Shown here piece by piece: positions 19,615 to 28,139 of a DNA stretch of 64,000 bases (positions are counted from its first letter, which is position 1; each line of letters starts with the position of its first letter). The position numbers and the translations under genes were made by a program. Below the pieces are notes generated by a model. It ran no database searches, was not told the origin of the DNA, and saw nothing but the letters and a program-made list of their open reading frames with translations. This stretch comes from Chromobacterium sinusclupearum. Its GTDB lineage: Bacteria > Pseudomonadota > Gammaproteobacteria > Burkholderiales > Chromobacteriaceae. The stretch is from contig NZ_PPTF01000010.1 in NCBI RefSeq assembly GCF_002902845.1, forward strand, positions 1 to 64,000, written 5' to 3'.

Positions 19615-21603
19615 ATGGTTACCCGCACCGAGCTTGCCAACGCCATCCGCTTCCTGGCCATGGACGCCGTGGAAAAAGCCAAATCCGGCCATCCGGGCGC
19701 CCCGATGGGCATGGCAGACATCGCCGAAGTCCTGTGGCGCGATCATCTGAAGCACAATCCGGCCAACCCGTCCTGGGCCGACCGCGACCGCTTCGTTCTC
19801 TCCAACGGCCACGGCTCGATGCTGATCTACAGCTTGCTGCACCTGACCGGTTACGACCTTTCCATCGACGACCTCAAGAATTTCCGCCAACTGCATTCCA
19901 AGACGCCGGGCCACCCGGAGTACGGTTACGCGCCGGGCATCGAAACCACCACCGGTCCGCTGGGCCAGGGCATCACCAACGCCGTGGGCATGGCGATGGC
20001 AGAGAAGATGCTCGCCGCCCAGTTCAACCGCGACGGCCACGCCATCGTCGATCACCACACCTATGTGTTCATGGGCGATGGTTGCCTGATGGAAGGCATC
20101 AGCCACGAGGCTTGCTCGCTGGCCGGCACCTGGGGCCTGAACAAGCTGATCGCCTTCTGGGACGATAACGGCATCTCCATCGACGGCCATGTCGAAGGCT
20201 GGTTCAGCGACGATACCCCGGCCCGCTTCGAAGCCTACGGCTGGCAAGTGATCCGCAACGTCAACGGCCACGATCCGGTCGAGATCGCCACCGCCATCGC
20301 CACCGCCAAGCAAAGCGCCGACAAGCCGACGCTGATCTGCTGCAAGACTACCATCGGTTTTGGCGCCCCCACCAAGCAGGGCAGCCACGACTGCCACGGC
20401 TCGCCGCTGGGCGCGGCTGAAATCGCCGCCGCGCGCGAAGGCCTGAAGTGGCCGCACGCGCCGTTCGAGATTCCGGCCGAGATCTATGCCGAGTGGAGCG
20501 CCCGCGACAAGGGCGCCGTGGCCGAGATCGAATGGAACAAGCGCTTCGACGCTTACCGCGCCGCGCATCCGGAGCTGGCCGCCGAATTCGAGCGCCGCAT
20601 GAAGGGCGAGCTGCCGCAAGGTTGGGTGGAGGCTCAGGCCGCCGCCATCGCCAAGATCAACGACGCCGCCCAGACCGTGGCCACCCGCAAGGCCAGCCAG
20701 ATCGCGCTGGAAGCGCTGTCGCCGCTGCTGCCGGAGTTCGTCGGCGGCTCCGCCGACCTGACCGGCTCTAATCTGACCAACTGGTCCGGCTCCAAGTGGA
20801 TCAACCGCGAAGGCCAGGGCAACTACATCAGCTACGGCGTGCGCGAGTTCGGCATGGCCGCCATCATCAACGGCATGACCCTGCACGGCGGCCTGCGCCC
20901 GTACGGCGGCACCTTCCTGATGTTCAGCGAATACGCCCGCAACGCCCTGCGCATGGCCTCGCTGATGAAGATCAATCCGATCTTCGTGTTCACCCACGAT
21001 TCGATCGGCCTGGGCGAAGACGGCCCGACACACCAGCCGGTGGAGCAGACCGCCACCCTGCGCTACATCCCCAACCACCACACCTGGCGTCCGTGCGACA
21101 CCGTGGAAGCCGCGGTGGCCTGGGCGCACGCCATCGAGCAGAAGACCACCCCGACCAGCCTGGTGCTGAGCCGGCAGAACCTGCCGTTCGTGTCCCGCGA
21201 CGCGGCGCAGATCGCCGCTATCCGCAAGGGCGGCTACGTGCTGCGCGACGCGACTGGCGCCAAAGCCGTGCTGATCGCCACCGGTTCCGAAGTGGAACTG
21301 GCGCTGAAGGCGCAGGAAACGCTGGCGGCCGAAGGCGTGCCGGTGCGCGTGGTGTCCATGCCTTGCACCAATGTGTTCGACGTGCAGGACAAGGCCTGGC
21401 AACAGAGCGTGTTGCCGGCGGGCCTGCCGCGCGTGGCCATTGAAGCCGGCCATGGCGACTTCTGGCGCAAGTATGTCGGCCTGGAAGGCGAAGTGGTGGG
21501 CATCGACCACTTTGGCGAATCCGCCCCGGCCGGCCAGCTGTTCAAGGAATTCGGCTTCACCGTGGAGAATGTGGTCGCCAAGACCCGCTCCGTGTTGCGT
21601 TAA
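19615..21603 (+). CDS. tkt: Transketolase
   Basis: This 662-aa thiamine-diphosphate enzyme moves two-carbon units between sugar phosphates in the pentose phosphate pathway. The N-terminal pyrophosphate domain has [27 protein letters not shown] and the metal/ThDP motif [13 protein letters not shown]. The middle domain carries the catalytic glutamate region [14 protein letters not shown] and the [12 protein letters not shown] stretch. The transketolase C-domain includes GSEVELAL. The length equals enterobacterial TktA. It opens the tkt-gap-pgk-fba block and is followed by its own terminator. Confidence 0.97.
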   Translation: MVTRTELANAIRFLAMDAVEKAKSGHPGAPMGMADIAEVLWRDHLKHNPANPSWADRDRFVLSNGHGSMLIYSLLHLTGYDLSIDDLKNFRQLHSKTPGHPEYGYAPGIETTTGPLGQGITNAVGMAMAEKMLAAQFNRDGHAIVDHHTYVFMGDGCLMEGISHEACSLAGTWGLNKLIAFWDDNGISIDGHVEGWFSDDTPARFEAYGWQVIRNVNGHDPVEIATAIATAKQSADKPTLICCKTTIGFGAPTKQGSHDCHGSPLGAAEIAAAREGLKWPHAPFEIPAEIYAEWSARDKGAVAEIEWNKRFDAYRAAHPELAAEFERRMKGELPQGWVEAQAAAIAKINDAAQTVATRKASQIALEALSPLLPEFVGGSADLTGSNLTNWSGSKWINREGQGNYISYGVREFGMAAIINGMTLHGGLRPYGGTFLMFSEYARNALRMASLMKINPIFVFTHDSIGLGEDGPTHQPVEQTATLRYIPNHHTWRPCDTVEAAVAWAHAIEQKTTPTSLVLSRQNLPFVSRDAAQIAAIRKGGYVLRDATGAKAVLIATGSEVELALKAQETLAAEGVPVRVVSMPCTNVFDVQDKAWQQSVLPAGLPRVAIEAGHGDFWRKYVGLEGEVVGIDHFGESAPAGQLFKEFGFTVENVVAKTRSVLR

Positions 21604-21613
21604 GCAGTCGATA

Positions 21614-21644
21614 GACCACCGCGGCGACGCGGTGGTCTTTTTTT
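21614..21644 (+). terminator. Rho-independent terminator of tkt
   Basis: The perfect stem GACCACCGCG/CGCGGTGGTC with loop GCGA is followed by seven T. Confidence 0.9.
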
Positions 21645-21697
21645 GCCGTGTCATGTAGTCGTCGCACTACAAAAAAGCATCTGGAGAAGAGAGAAGC

Positions 21698-22708
21698 ATG
21701 ACCATCCGCCTCGCCATCAACGGTTACGGCCGCATTGGCCGCCAAGTTTTGCGCGCCATCTACGAAAACAAGTTGCACGACGATTTCAAGGTGGTGGCCG
21801 TGAACGCTTCCGGCGACCTCGCCATCAATGCCCACCTGACCCAGTTCGACACCGTGCATGGCCGCTTCCCCGGCACCGTGGAGCAGGACGGCGAACACCT
21901 GATCCTGAATGGCGACAAGATCCCGTTCTTCAGCACCCGCAACCCGGCCGAGCTGCCGTGGCGCGCGCTGGAGGTGGACCTGGTGCTGGAATGCACCGGC
22001 GCATTCACCAGCAAGGAAAAGTGCCAGGCCCATTTGAACGCCGGCGCCAAGAAGGTGCTGATTTCCGCGCCGGGCGGCGATGACGTGGACGCCACCATCG
22101 TGTATGGCGTGAACCATGACGTGCTGACGCCGGAGATGACCGTGGTGTCCAACGCCAGCTGCACCACCAACTGTCTGGCCCCGGTGGCCAAGGCGCTGAA
22201 CGACGCGCTGGGCATCAAGAAAGGCCTGATGACCACTATCCACGCCTTCACCAACGACCAGGTGCTGACCGACGTCAAGCACAAGGATCTGCGCCGCGCC
22301 CGCTCCGCCACCGACAATATGATCCCCACCAAGACCGGCGCGGCCAAGGCCGTCGGCCTGGTGCTGCCGGAGCTGAAGGGCAAGCTGGACGGCTTTGCCG
22401 TGCGCGTGCCTACCATCAATGTGTCGCTGGTGGATCTGACTTTCACCGCCATGCGCGACACTTGCAAGGACGAGGTCAACGAGATCCTGCAGGGCGCGGC
22501 CAATGGCGCGATGAAGGGCATCCTGGGCTTCAACACCCTGCCGCTGGTGTCCGGCGATTTCAACCACACCGAAGAAGCGTCGACCTTCGACGCCACGCTG
22601 ACCAAGGTGACAGGCGGCAATCTGGTCAAGGTGCTGGCCTGGTACGACAACGAGTGGGGCTTCAGCTGCCAGATGCTGCGCACCGCGCGCGCGATGTTCG
22701 GCCGCTGA
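21698..22708 (+). CDS. gap: Glyceraldehyde-3-phosphate dehydrogenase
   Basis: This 336-aa enzyme oxidises and phosphorylates glyceraldehyde-3-phosphate. The Rossmann start [14 protein letters not shown], catalytic [21 protein letters not shown] and the histidine region TIHAFTNDQ are all present. At the end of the second beta strand the usual Asp that holds the NAD ribose is missing: the sequence is VVAVNASGD, with Ala37-Ser38. This leaves room for NADP, so dual or NADP-preferring anabolic use is possible. A ribosome site GGAGAAGAGAG precedes the ATG. Confidence 0.95.
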   Translation: MTIRLAINGYGRIGRQVLRAIYENKLHDDFKVVAVNASGDLAINAHLTQFDTVHGRFPGTVEQDGEHLILNGDKIPFFSTRNPAELPWRALEVDLVLECTGAFTSKEKCQAHLNAGAKKVLISAPGGDDVDATIVYGVNHDVLTPEMTVVSNASCTTNCLAPVAKALNDALGIKKGLMTTIHAFTNDQVLTDVKHKDLRRARSATDNMIPTKTGAAKAVGLVLPELKGKLDGFAVRVPTINVSLVDLTFTAMRDTCKDEVNEILQGAANGAMKGILGFNTLPLVSGDFNHTEEASTFDATLTKVTGGNLVKVLAWYDNEWGFSCQMLRTARAMFGR

Positions 22709-22715
22709 TCCAGCC

Positions 22716-22826
22716 GTAGGGCGGATGCCTCGCGAGGGGCGATCCGCCATCTTGTTGCGGGGCTAGTTTGCTCCGATGCAAAGATGGCGCGGCGGAACGC
22801 CCGGCCACGCCGGGCTTCCGCCCTAC
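22716..22826. repeat. Pair of REP-like hairpin repeats downstream of gap
   Basis: Two inverted GTAGGGCGGA-type units face each other. The first (22716-22748) folds around CCTCGCGAGG. The second (22791-22826) is the complement of the repeat after rng with two mismatches. The two units form a BIME-like arrangement in the 395-bp gap before pgk. Confidence 0.65.
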
Positions 22827-22866
22827 CAAAACAGCGGTGCGCATGCCAAACGCACTGTTGTTTTGT
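22827..22866 (+). terminator. Possible terminator after gap
   Basis: An imperfect stem CAGCGGTGCG/CGCACTGTTG, with flanking AAAA and TTTT able to pair, follows the REP pair. The T-run is interrupted. The remaining 240 bp to pgk contain no gene I can support and presumably the pgk promoter. Confidence 0.4.
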
Positions 22867-23103
22867 TACATGGCGCGCGCAAGAAATTTGATTGGTGTTA
22901 AAGTGACGCCGCTGAATCGGCATACACTGCCGGATAGGGGCGAGCGCCGGGCGCGCCAGGTCCATCCGCTTGCGGCCTTGCGCCGCCGTGGGAAATTTTG
23001 CAACAGCGCGCCGGTGCATGCCCGCGGTTTCGCCTTATCCCGTTCCGCAAGCCACTGGCCGCTTGCCGGATCGTCCCGCATCCAAACCTGAGTGAGTGAA
23101 GCG

Positions 23104-24279
23104 ATGAAATTCAACAAACTCTCCGAGCAGAATCTTTCCGGCAAGCGCGTACTGATCCGCGTCGACATGAACGTTCCGCTGAAAAACGGCGTGATCGGCG
23201 AAGACACCCGCATCCGCGCCAGCCTGCCCACCATCGAGCACTGCCTGAAGGCCGGCGCCGGTGTGATGCTGATGACCCACCTGGGCCGTCCGACCGAAGG
23301 CGAGCCGAAGCCGGAAGACAGCCTGGCGCCGGTGGTGGCCCGTCTGTCCGAACTCTTGGGCAAGCCGGTGCGCCTGCAAGCCGATTTCCAGAATGGCGTC
23401 GAACTCGCCCCGGGCGAAGTGGTGATGCTGGAAAACGTGCGCCTGAACAAGGGCGAGAAGAAGAACAACGAAGAACTGGGCCGCGCCTACGCCGCCCTGT
23501 GCGACGTGTTCGTGCACGACGCTTTCGGCACCGCGCACCGCGCCGAGGCCTCCACCCACGCCGTGGCCAAGTTCGCCCCGGTGGCCTGCGCCGGCCTGCT
23601 GCTGTCGGCCGAGCTGGACGCGCTGGGCAAGGCGCTGCAGGCGCCGGCCCGCCCGATGGTGGCCATCGTCGCCGGCTCCAAGGTATCGACCAAGCTGACC
23701 ATCCTGGAAGCGCTGGCGGACAAGGTGGACCAGCTGATCGTGGGCGGCGGCATCGCCAACACCTTCCTCTTGGCTGAAGGCAAGGCCATCGGCAAGAGCC
23801 TGGCCGAAGCCGAGCTGGTGGAAGACGCCAAGCGCGTGATCGCCAAGATCCGCGCCCGAGGCGGCGACGTGCCGCTGCCGTCCGACGTGGTGTGCGCCAA
23901 GGAATTCGCCGAAACCGCCGCCGCCGTCACCAAGCCGGTGGGCGAAGTGACCGCCGACGACATGATCCTGGACATCGGCCCAGATTCCGCCAAAGAGCTG
24001 GCCGCCATCATCGCCCAAGCCGGCACCGTGGTGTGGAACGGCCCGGTCGGCGTGTTCGAGTTCGACCAGTTCGGCAACGGCACCAAGACTTTGGCCCAGG
24101 CCATCGCCCAGTCCAAGGCGTTCTCCATCGCCGGCGGCGGCGACACGCTGGCGGCCATCGCCAAGTACGGCATCACCGACGACATCAGCTACATCTCCAC
24201 CGGCGGCGGCGCCTTCCTGGAATTCCTGGAAGGCAAGGAACTGCCGGCCGTGGCGATTCTGGCCGAGCGCGCCCACTAA
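23104..24279 (+). CDS. pgk: Phosphoglycerate kinase
   Basis: This 391-aa two-domain enzyme transfers phosphate from 1,3-bisphosphoglycerate to ADP. The N-domain has the basic substrate site [17 protein letters not shown] and [13 protein letters not shown]. The C-domain has the nucleotide site [25 protein letters not shown] and the GGGDTLAAI loop. The start [16 protein letters not shown] is chosen on homology, with GTGAAG ahead of it. It lies between gap and a LysE exporter. Confidence 0.97.
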   Translation: MKFNKLSEQNLSGKRVLIRVDMNVPLKNGVIGEDTRIRASLPTIEHCLKAGAGVMLMTHLGRPTEGEPKPEDSLAPVVARLSELLGKPVRLQADFQNGVELAPGEVVMLENVRLNKGEKKNNEELGRAYAALCDVFVHDAFGTAHRAEASTHAVAKFAPVACAGLLLSAELDALGKALQAPARPMVAIVAGSKVSTKLTILEALADKVDQLIVGGGIANTFLLAEGKAIGKSLAEAELVEDAKRVIAKIRARGGDVPLPSDVVCAKEFAETAAAVTKPVGEVTADDMILDIGPDSAKELAAIIAQAGTVVWNGPVGVFEFDQFGNGTKTLAQAIAQSKAFSIAGGGDTLAAIAKYGITDDISYISTGGGAFLEFLEGKELPAVAILAERAH

Positions 24280-24419
24280 ACGGGAGACGCCAGGGCGGCT
24301 TTTGCCGCCATGGCGCTTGCGGATGACGATATGTTGGCAAAGACAGGATGTGAGATGAGCCGCCGCCTGACCCGGCCGCTCCGTTATACTGGCGGCTATT
24401 CCCCCACCAGGAGAACGTG

Positions 24420-25049
24420 ATGTCGCTGCAAACCTGGCTGTTGTTCGTCACTACCGTCTTTTTCGTCTCCGCCACCCCCGGCCCCAATATGCTGCTGGCG
24501 ATGACGCATGGCATTCATTACGGCGTGCGCCGCACGTTGATGACCTGTTTGGGCCTGATGACGGCACTGGGCCTGATCATGGCCGGCTCGGTGGCCGGCC
24601 TGGGCGCGCTGCTGGCCACGTCGGAGCTGCTGTTCTCCATCGTCAAGTACGCCGGCGCGCTGTATCTGGTGTATCTGGGCATCAAGACCTGGCGCAGCTT
24701 GCCGCAACCGGTGGCCGAGCTGCGCGAGGACGACAGCGGCAAGCACGGACCGTGGGCGCTGTTCCGCCGCGGCTTCCTGGTGGCGATGAGCAACCCCAAG
24801 GCCTTTATCTTCTTTACCGCGCTGTTCCCGCAGTTCATGAACGCGCATCAGCCGCAGGGGCCGCAGCTGGCCATCCTGGCGGTCACGTTTTACCTGATCG
24901 AGTCCTGCTGGCAGCTGACTTACGCCAGCAGCGGCGCCCGGCTGGCGCGCTGGTTGAACAGCGCGAGCCGGCTGCGGATGGTCAACCGCTTCAGCGGCGG
25001 CGCCTTCGTCGGCGCCGGCGTGCTGCTGACCGGTTTGTCCAGACAGTAA
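24420..25049 (+). CDS. LysE/RhtB-family amino-acid exporter
   Basis: This 209-aa inner-membrane protein has about six helices. The family signature [21 protein letters not shown] follows helix 1 and the mid-protein [15 protein letters not shown] is typical of RhtB-type homoserine/threonine or other amino-acid exporters. AGGAGA lies at the right distance from the ATG at 24420, so that start is preferred over the GTG three bases earlier. It interrupts the glycolytic gene order, where pyk often sits between pgk and fba. Confidence 0.88.
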   Translation: MSLQTWLLFVTTVFFVSATPGPNMLLAMTHGIHYGVRRTLMTCLGLMTALGLIMAGSVAGLGALLATSELLFSIVKYAGALYLVYLGIKTWRSLPQPVAELREDDSGKHGPWALFRRGFLVAMSNPKAFIFFTALFPQFMNAHQPQGPQLAILAVTFYLIESCWQLTYASSGARLARWLNSASRLRMVNRFSGGAFVGAGVLLTGLSRQ

Positions 25050-25054
25050 CCATC

Positions 25055-25089
25055 ACGGCTGCCGATTCGTCATCGCCAGCCGTTTTTTT
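25055..25089 (+). terminator. Rho-independent terminator after the LysE gene
   Basis: The stem ACGGCTG/CAGCCGT with a 15-nt loop is followed by seven T. Confidence 0.75.
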
Positions 25090-25131
25090 CGAACTGGCCC
25101 CGCCGTGGCGGGGCTCACGAGGGAGAGATTC

Positions 25132-26196
25132 ATGGCACTCGTTTCCATGCGCCAGCTGCTGGATCACGCGGCTGAATTCAGCTACGGCCTGCCGGCCTTC
25201 AACGTCAACAACCTGGAGCAGATGCGCGCCATCATGGAGGCCGCCGACAAGGTGAACGCCCCGGTGATCGTGCAGGCTTCCGCCGGCGCCCGCAAATACG
25301 CCGGCGCGCCCTTCCTGCGCCACATGATCCTGGCCGCGGTGGAAGAATTCCCGCACATTCCGGTGGTGATGCACCAGGACCACGGCGTGAGCCCGGACGT
25401 CTGTCAGCGTTCCATCCAGCTGGGCTTTTCCTCGGTGATGATGGACGGCTCGCTGAAGTCCGACGGCAAGACCCCGGCCGACTATGACTACAACGTCGGC
25501 GTGACCCGCACCGTGGTCAGCTTCGCCCACGCCTGCGGCGTGTCGGTGGAAGGCGAAATCGGCTGCCTGGGCAGCCTGGAAACCGGCATGGCCGGCGAGG
25601 AAGACGGCGTCGGCGCCGCTGGCGTGCTGGATCACAGCCAACTGCTGACCGATCCGGAAGAAGCCGCCCGTTTCGTCAAGGACACCGGCGTGGACGCCCT
25701 GGCCATCGCCATCGGCACCAGCCACGGCGCCTACAAGTTCACCAAGAAGCCCACCGGCGACGTGCTGCGCATCGACCGCATCAAGGAAATCCACGCCCGC
25801 ATCCCCAATACCCACTTGGTGATGCACGGCTCCTCCAGCGTACCGCAGGAATGGCTGCAGATCATCAACCAGTACGGCGGCGATCTGGGCGAAACCTACG
25901 GCGTGCCGGTTGAGGAAATCGTTGAAGGCATCAAGCACGGCGTGCGCAAGGTCAACATCGACACCGACCTGCGTCTGGCCTCCACCGGCGCCATCCGCCA
26001 GTTCATGGCCAAGAACCCGGCCGAATTCGACCCGCGCAAATACCTGGCCAAGACCATCGAAGCGATGCGCGATGTCTGCATCGCCCGCTACGAGGCGTTT
26101 GGCGCGGCCGGCATGGCCAGCAAGATCAAGCCGATCAGCCTGGACGCGATGGCCGACAAGTACCTGAAAGGCGAGCTGGCGCAAATCGTGCGCTGA
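25132..26196 (+). CDS. fba: Class II fructose-bisphosphate aldolase
   Basis: This 354-aa zinc-dependent aldolase interconverts fructose-1,6-bisphosphate and triose phosphates. The zinc and catalytic motifs are [32 protein letters not shown] and the substrate loop [11 protein letters not shown]. The length and the insertion [13 protein letters not shown] place it in the Calvin-type (CbbA-like) class IIB group common in Betaproteobacteria. A GGGAGAG site precedes the ATG. It closes the carbon block. Confidence 0.96.
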   Translation: MALVSMRQLLDHAAEFSYGLPAFNVNNLEQMRAIMEAADKVNAPVIVQASAGARKYAGAPFLRHMILAAVEEFPHIPVVMHQDHGVSPDVCQRSIQLGFSSVMMDGSLKSDGKTPADYDYNVGVTRTVVSFAHACGVSVEGEIGCLGSLETGMAGEEDGVGAAGVLDHSQLLTDPEEAARFVKDTGVDALAIAIGTSHGAYKFTKKPTGDVLRIDRIKEIHARIPNTHLVMHGSSSVPQEWLQIINQYGGDLGETYGVPVEEIVEGIKHGVRKVNIDTDLRLASTGAIRQFMAKNPAEFDPRKYLAKTIEAMRDVCIARYEAFGAAGMASKIKPISLDAMADKYLKGELAQIVR

Positions 26197-26245
26197 GTCC
26201 TGTGACACGATGCGACAGCTGTTTGTAAGAACAGTGTAAAAGCTC

Positions 26246-26275
26246 TTGTCACCTGAAGTGATGATCTGCGATAAT
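26246..26275 (+). promoter_or_regulatory. Promoter of the candidate small RNA
   Basis: TTGTCA and GATAAT are 18 bp apart, in AT-rich DNA 50 bp after the fba stop. These are good matches to the sigma70 consensus. Confidence 0.5.
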
Positions 26276-26281
26276 TCATTT

Positions 26282-26378
26282 GTCATTTCAGGAAAAGGGA
26301 TTGTATGCAGCGCAGTCCGCCATGCGACTGTCCTGCCATACGGCTTACCCGACCCGCCCGCGAGGCGGGTTTTTTTTT
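26282..26378 (+). ncRNA. Candidate small RNA between fba and moaD
   Basis: A transcript starting about 7 bp after GATAAT would run ~97 nt to a strong Rho-independent terminator with no intervening gene. It could instead be a leader that attenuates moaD, or encode a tiny peptide: an ATG at 26305 is preceded by AGGAAAAGGG but reads into the terminator. The 228 bp between the terminator and moaD hold no supported gene beyond a 17-codon frame at 26391 with a good ribosome site. Confidence 0.4.
26352..26378 (+). terminator. Strong Rho-independent terminator
   Basis: The stem ACCCGCC/GGCGGGT with loop CGCGA is followed by a run of eight or nine T. Confidence 0.88.
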
Positions 26379-26606
26379 GAGGAGACAGCATGGTTCTGCA
26401 TTTGAGTTTCGCGCCATGGCGGCGGACGGCTGGAGAAGCCTAAGCAACAGCCATCAGCATTTTGCAACGGTTGCGCGAAGGAGTAGGTTGATAGCGGAGA
26501 GGCCGCCATCCGCCTGGCTCTTGATCGTCGTCCTTTTCCGCACCCTGTGGTTTGCTTACACTGCTGCCATCACCAAAATGGTCCGCAGGGGCCGGGAGGA
26601 GGGGCA

Positions 26607-26858
26607 ATGAAACTGAACCTGCTGTATTTCGCCCGTCTGCGCGAGACGCTGGGCGTGGAGAGCGAGCAACTGGACAGCGACGCCGCCACCGTGGCGGAGC
26701 TGTTGACCGAATTGCGCCAGCGCGGCCATGTCTGGGCGCTGGAACTGGCCGCCGACAAGGTATTCCGCGTGGCGGTGAACCAGGAGATGGCCGGCCTGGA
26801 CACGCCGTTGGCCGATGGCGACGAAGTGGCGGTGTTTCCGCCGGTCACCGGGGGCTGA
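26607..26858 (+). CDS. moaD: Molybdopterin synthase sulfur-carrier subunit
   Basis: This 83-aa beta-grasp protein ends in the Gly-Gly tail that carries thiocarboxylate for dithiolene formation (VFPPVTGG). The start YFARLRETLGVESEQL is typical of MoaD. A GGAGGAGGGG ribosome site lies just upstream. It is followed one base later by moaE. The other moa genes are not in the window. Confidence 0.93.
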   Translation: MKLNLLYFARLRETLGVESEQLDSDAATVAELLTELRQRGHVWALELAADKVFRVAVNQEMAGLDTPLADGDEVAVFPPVTGG

Positions 26859-26859
26859 G

Positions 26860-27357
26860 ATGGCGGTCAACCACATCCGGGTGCAGGGCGAGGATTTCGA
26901 CGTCGGGGCCGAGGTGAGGCGCTGGTCGGCCAATCCGGCTTGCGGCGCGGTGGTCAGCTTCTCCGGCCTGGTGCGCGACCATGGCGACCGCCAGGACGTG
27001 GTGGCGCTGGAGCTGGAACATTATCCGGGGATGACCGAAAAGGCCCTGGCCGACATCGTGCGCGAGGCGCGCCAGCGCTGGTCGCTGAAGGGTGTGACGC
27101 TGATTCATCGCGTGGGCCGGCTGACGCTGGGCGACAATATCGTGTTGGTGGTGACGGCCAGCAGCCACAGGCGCGACGCCTTTGAGGCCGCGTCGTTTCT
27201 GATGGATTACCTGAAACGGCAGGCGCCGTTCTGGAAGTGCGAAGTCCTGGCCGATGGCAGTCGCCACTGGGTGGACGCCAAGACCAGCGACGAAACCGCC
27301 GCCGCGCGCTGGGATCAGGCGGCTGGCCCTAATCCCCCGCCGCTGAAGCCCGCGTGA
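26860..27357 (+). CDS. moaE: Molybdopterin synthase catalytic subunit
   Basis: This 165-aa subunit converts precursor Z (cPMP) to molybdopterin with MoaD. Family motifs are GAVVSFSGLVRDH, LELEHYPGMTEKAL, HRVGRLTLGDNIVLV and the catalytic-lysine region DYLKRQAPFWKCE. The start follows the moaD stop after one base, so translation is coupled. Its 3' end overlaps the convergent broken thpR gene by 29 bp. Confidence 0.95.
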   Translation: MAVNHIRVQGEDFDVGAEVRRWSANPACGAVVSFSGLVRDHGDRQDVVALELEHYPGMTEKALADIVREARQRWSLKGVTLIHRVGRLTLGDNIVLVVTASSHRRDAFEAASFLMDYLKRQAPFWKCEVLADGSRHWVDAKTSDETAAARWDQAAGPNPPPLKPA

Positions 27358-28139
27358 CGAACGCCGGCACCGGCCAGCCATCCAGCCGGTAATGGCGGGC
27401 GCCGCCGGGGCACAGGACGGAGGCGAATAAGCTGACTTCGCGCAAAGGCATGACCAGCGGCGGAAGAGCCTGTTGCGGCAGCGGCCGCGCCAGATGGCGC
27501 AGCAGGGTCAGGTGCGGCCGGTATGGCATAGGGGCTGCTGACGTTTGGTGAGCGGTCGCGCCGGGATGCGTTTTGCGGCGAATCCAGGCGTATCGCGCGC
27601 CGCATAGTCATTCTCTGCCAGCGCGGAACAACGAGGAGTCGGCGCGAAAGGCGCCCGGCCCTGCGGGTTTGGCCGCTTTGGGCCGGAAGCCGCGTTGCCC
27701 AGCCCTTGCATAGAATGACTATGCGTCGGACTGTGCGCCTTGCTTCCGGCCCAAATCGGCGCAAACGCGATCCACTCACCAAACGTCAACAGCCCCTAGC
27801 TTCCAGCGCGATGCCCGCCGCGCGCAATTCGTCTTTCAGCGCGTTCACCCATGCGCCCAGCTCCGGCGGAGGGTGGAGCGGTCCGCACCAGCCCACATCG
27901 TGCCAGCTGCCGCAAGCATCCAGCGTGATGGCGTCCGGTAAGCTGGGCGTGGCCCAAGAGGCGCAGTCTGCGGCTCTTTGCAATTGCAGCGGCGTCACTT
28001 CGCCCAGAAAGGCCAGCGTCAGATGCAGCTGGCGGGCAGGCAGGGGGCGGCCGCCGCCCAGTCGCTGCAGCTGGCGCTGCCAGGCTTGCAGCGTGGCCAG
28101 GCACGCTTGCGGCGGCAGACAGGCGAGGAACGCTCTCAA
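27329..28139 (-). pseudogene. thpR: RNA 2',3'-cyclic phosphodiesterase, split by MITE copy C
   Basis: The 5' part (28139-27799) codes for residues 1-114 with the first HxT motif (LHLTLAFLG). The 3' part (27528-27329) codes for the rest with the second HxT motif (YRPHLTLLRH). Removing the 266-bp element plus one TA joins them in frame as ALEA-MPYRPHLTL, giving a 180-aa ThpR/LigT-like protein of normal length. As it stands the frame stops three codons into the element. The start is TTG at 28139, overlapping the upstream stop as TTGA. The enzyme family hydrolyses 2',3'-cyclic phosphates or joins 2'-5' RNA ends. The insertion looks recent because both halves are otherwise intact. Confidence 0.85.
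27529..27798 (+). mobile_element. MITE-like element copy C (complete, inside thpR)
   Basis: It has the same 266-bp length and ends as copy B, flanked by TA on both sides. The outer parts are collinear with copy B. The 51-bp segment 27691-27741, between the arms 27677-27690 and 27742-27755, is in the opposite orientation. No transposase is encoded. It must have been mobilised by an enzyme supplied from elsewhere. Confidence 0.9.

Noticed and set aside
24420..25049. Calling the LysE-family gene lysE or rhtB specifically
   Set aside because: Substrate cannot be told from motifs alone and the glycolytic neighbours give no guidance.
26391..26444. A 17-codon frame with a good ribosome site (GGAG) before moaD as a leader peptide gene
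   Set aside because: It has no regulatory codon run, no overlapping hairpin and no conservation that can be seen. It is mentioned only with the small RNA.
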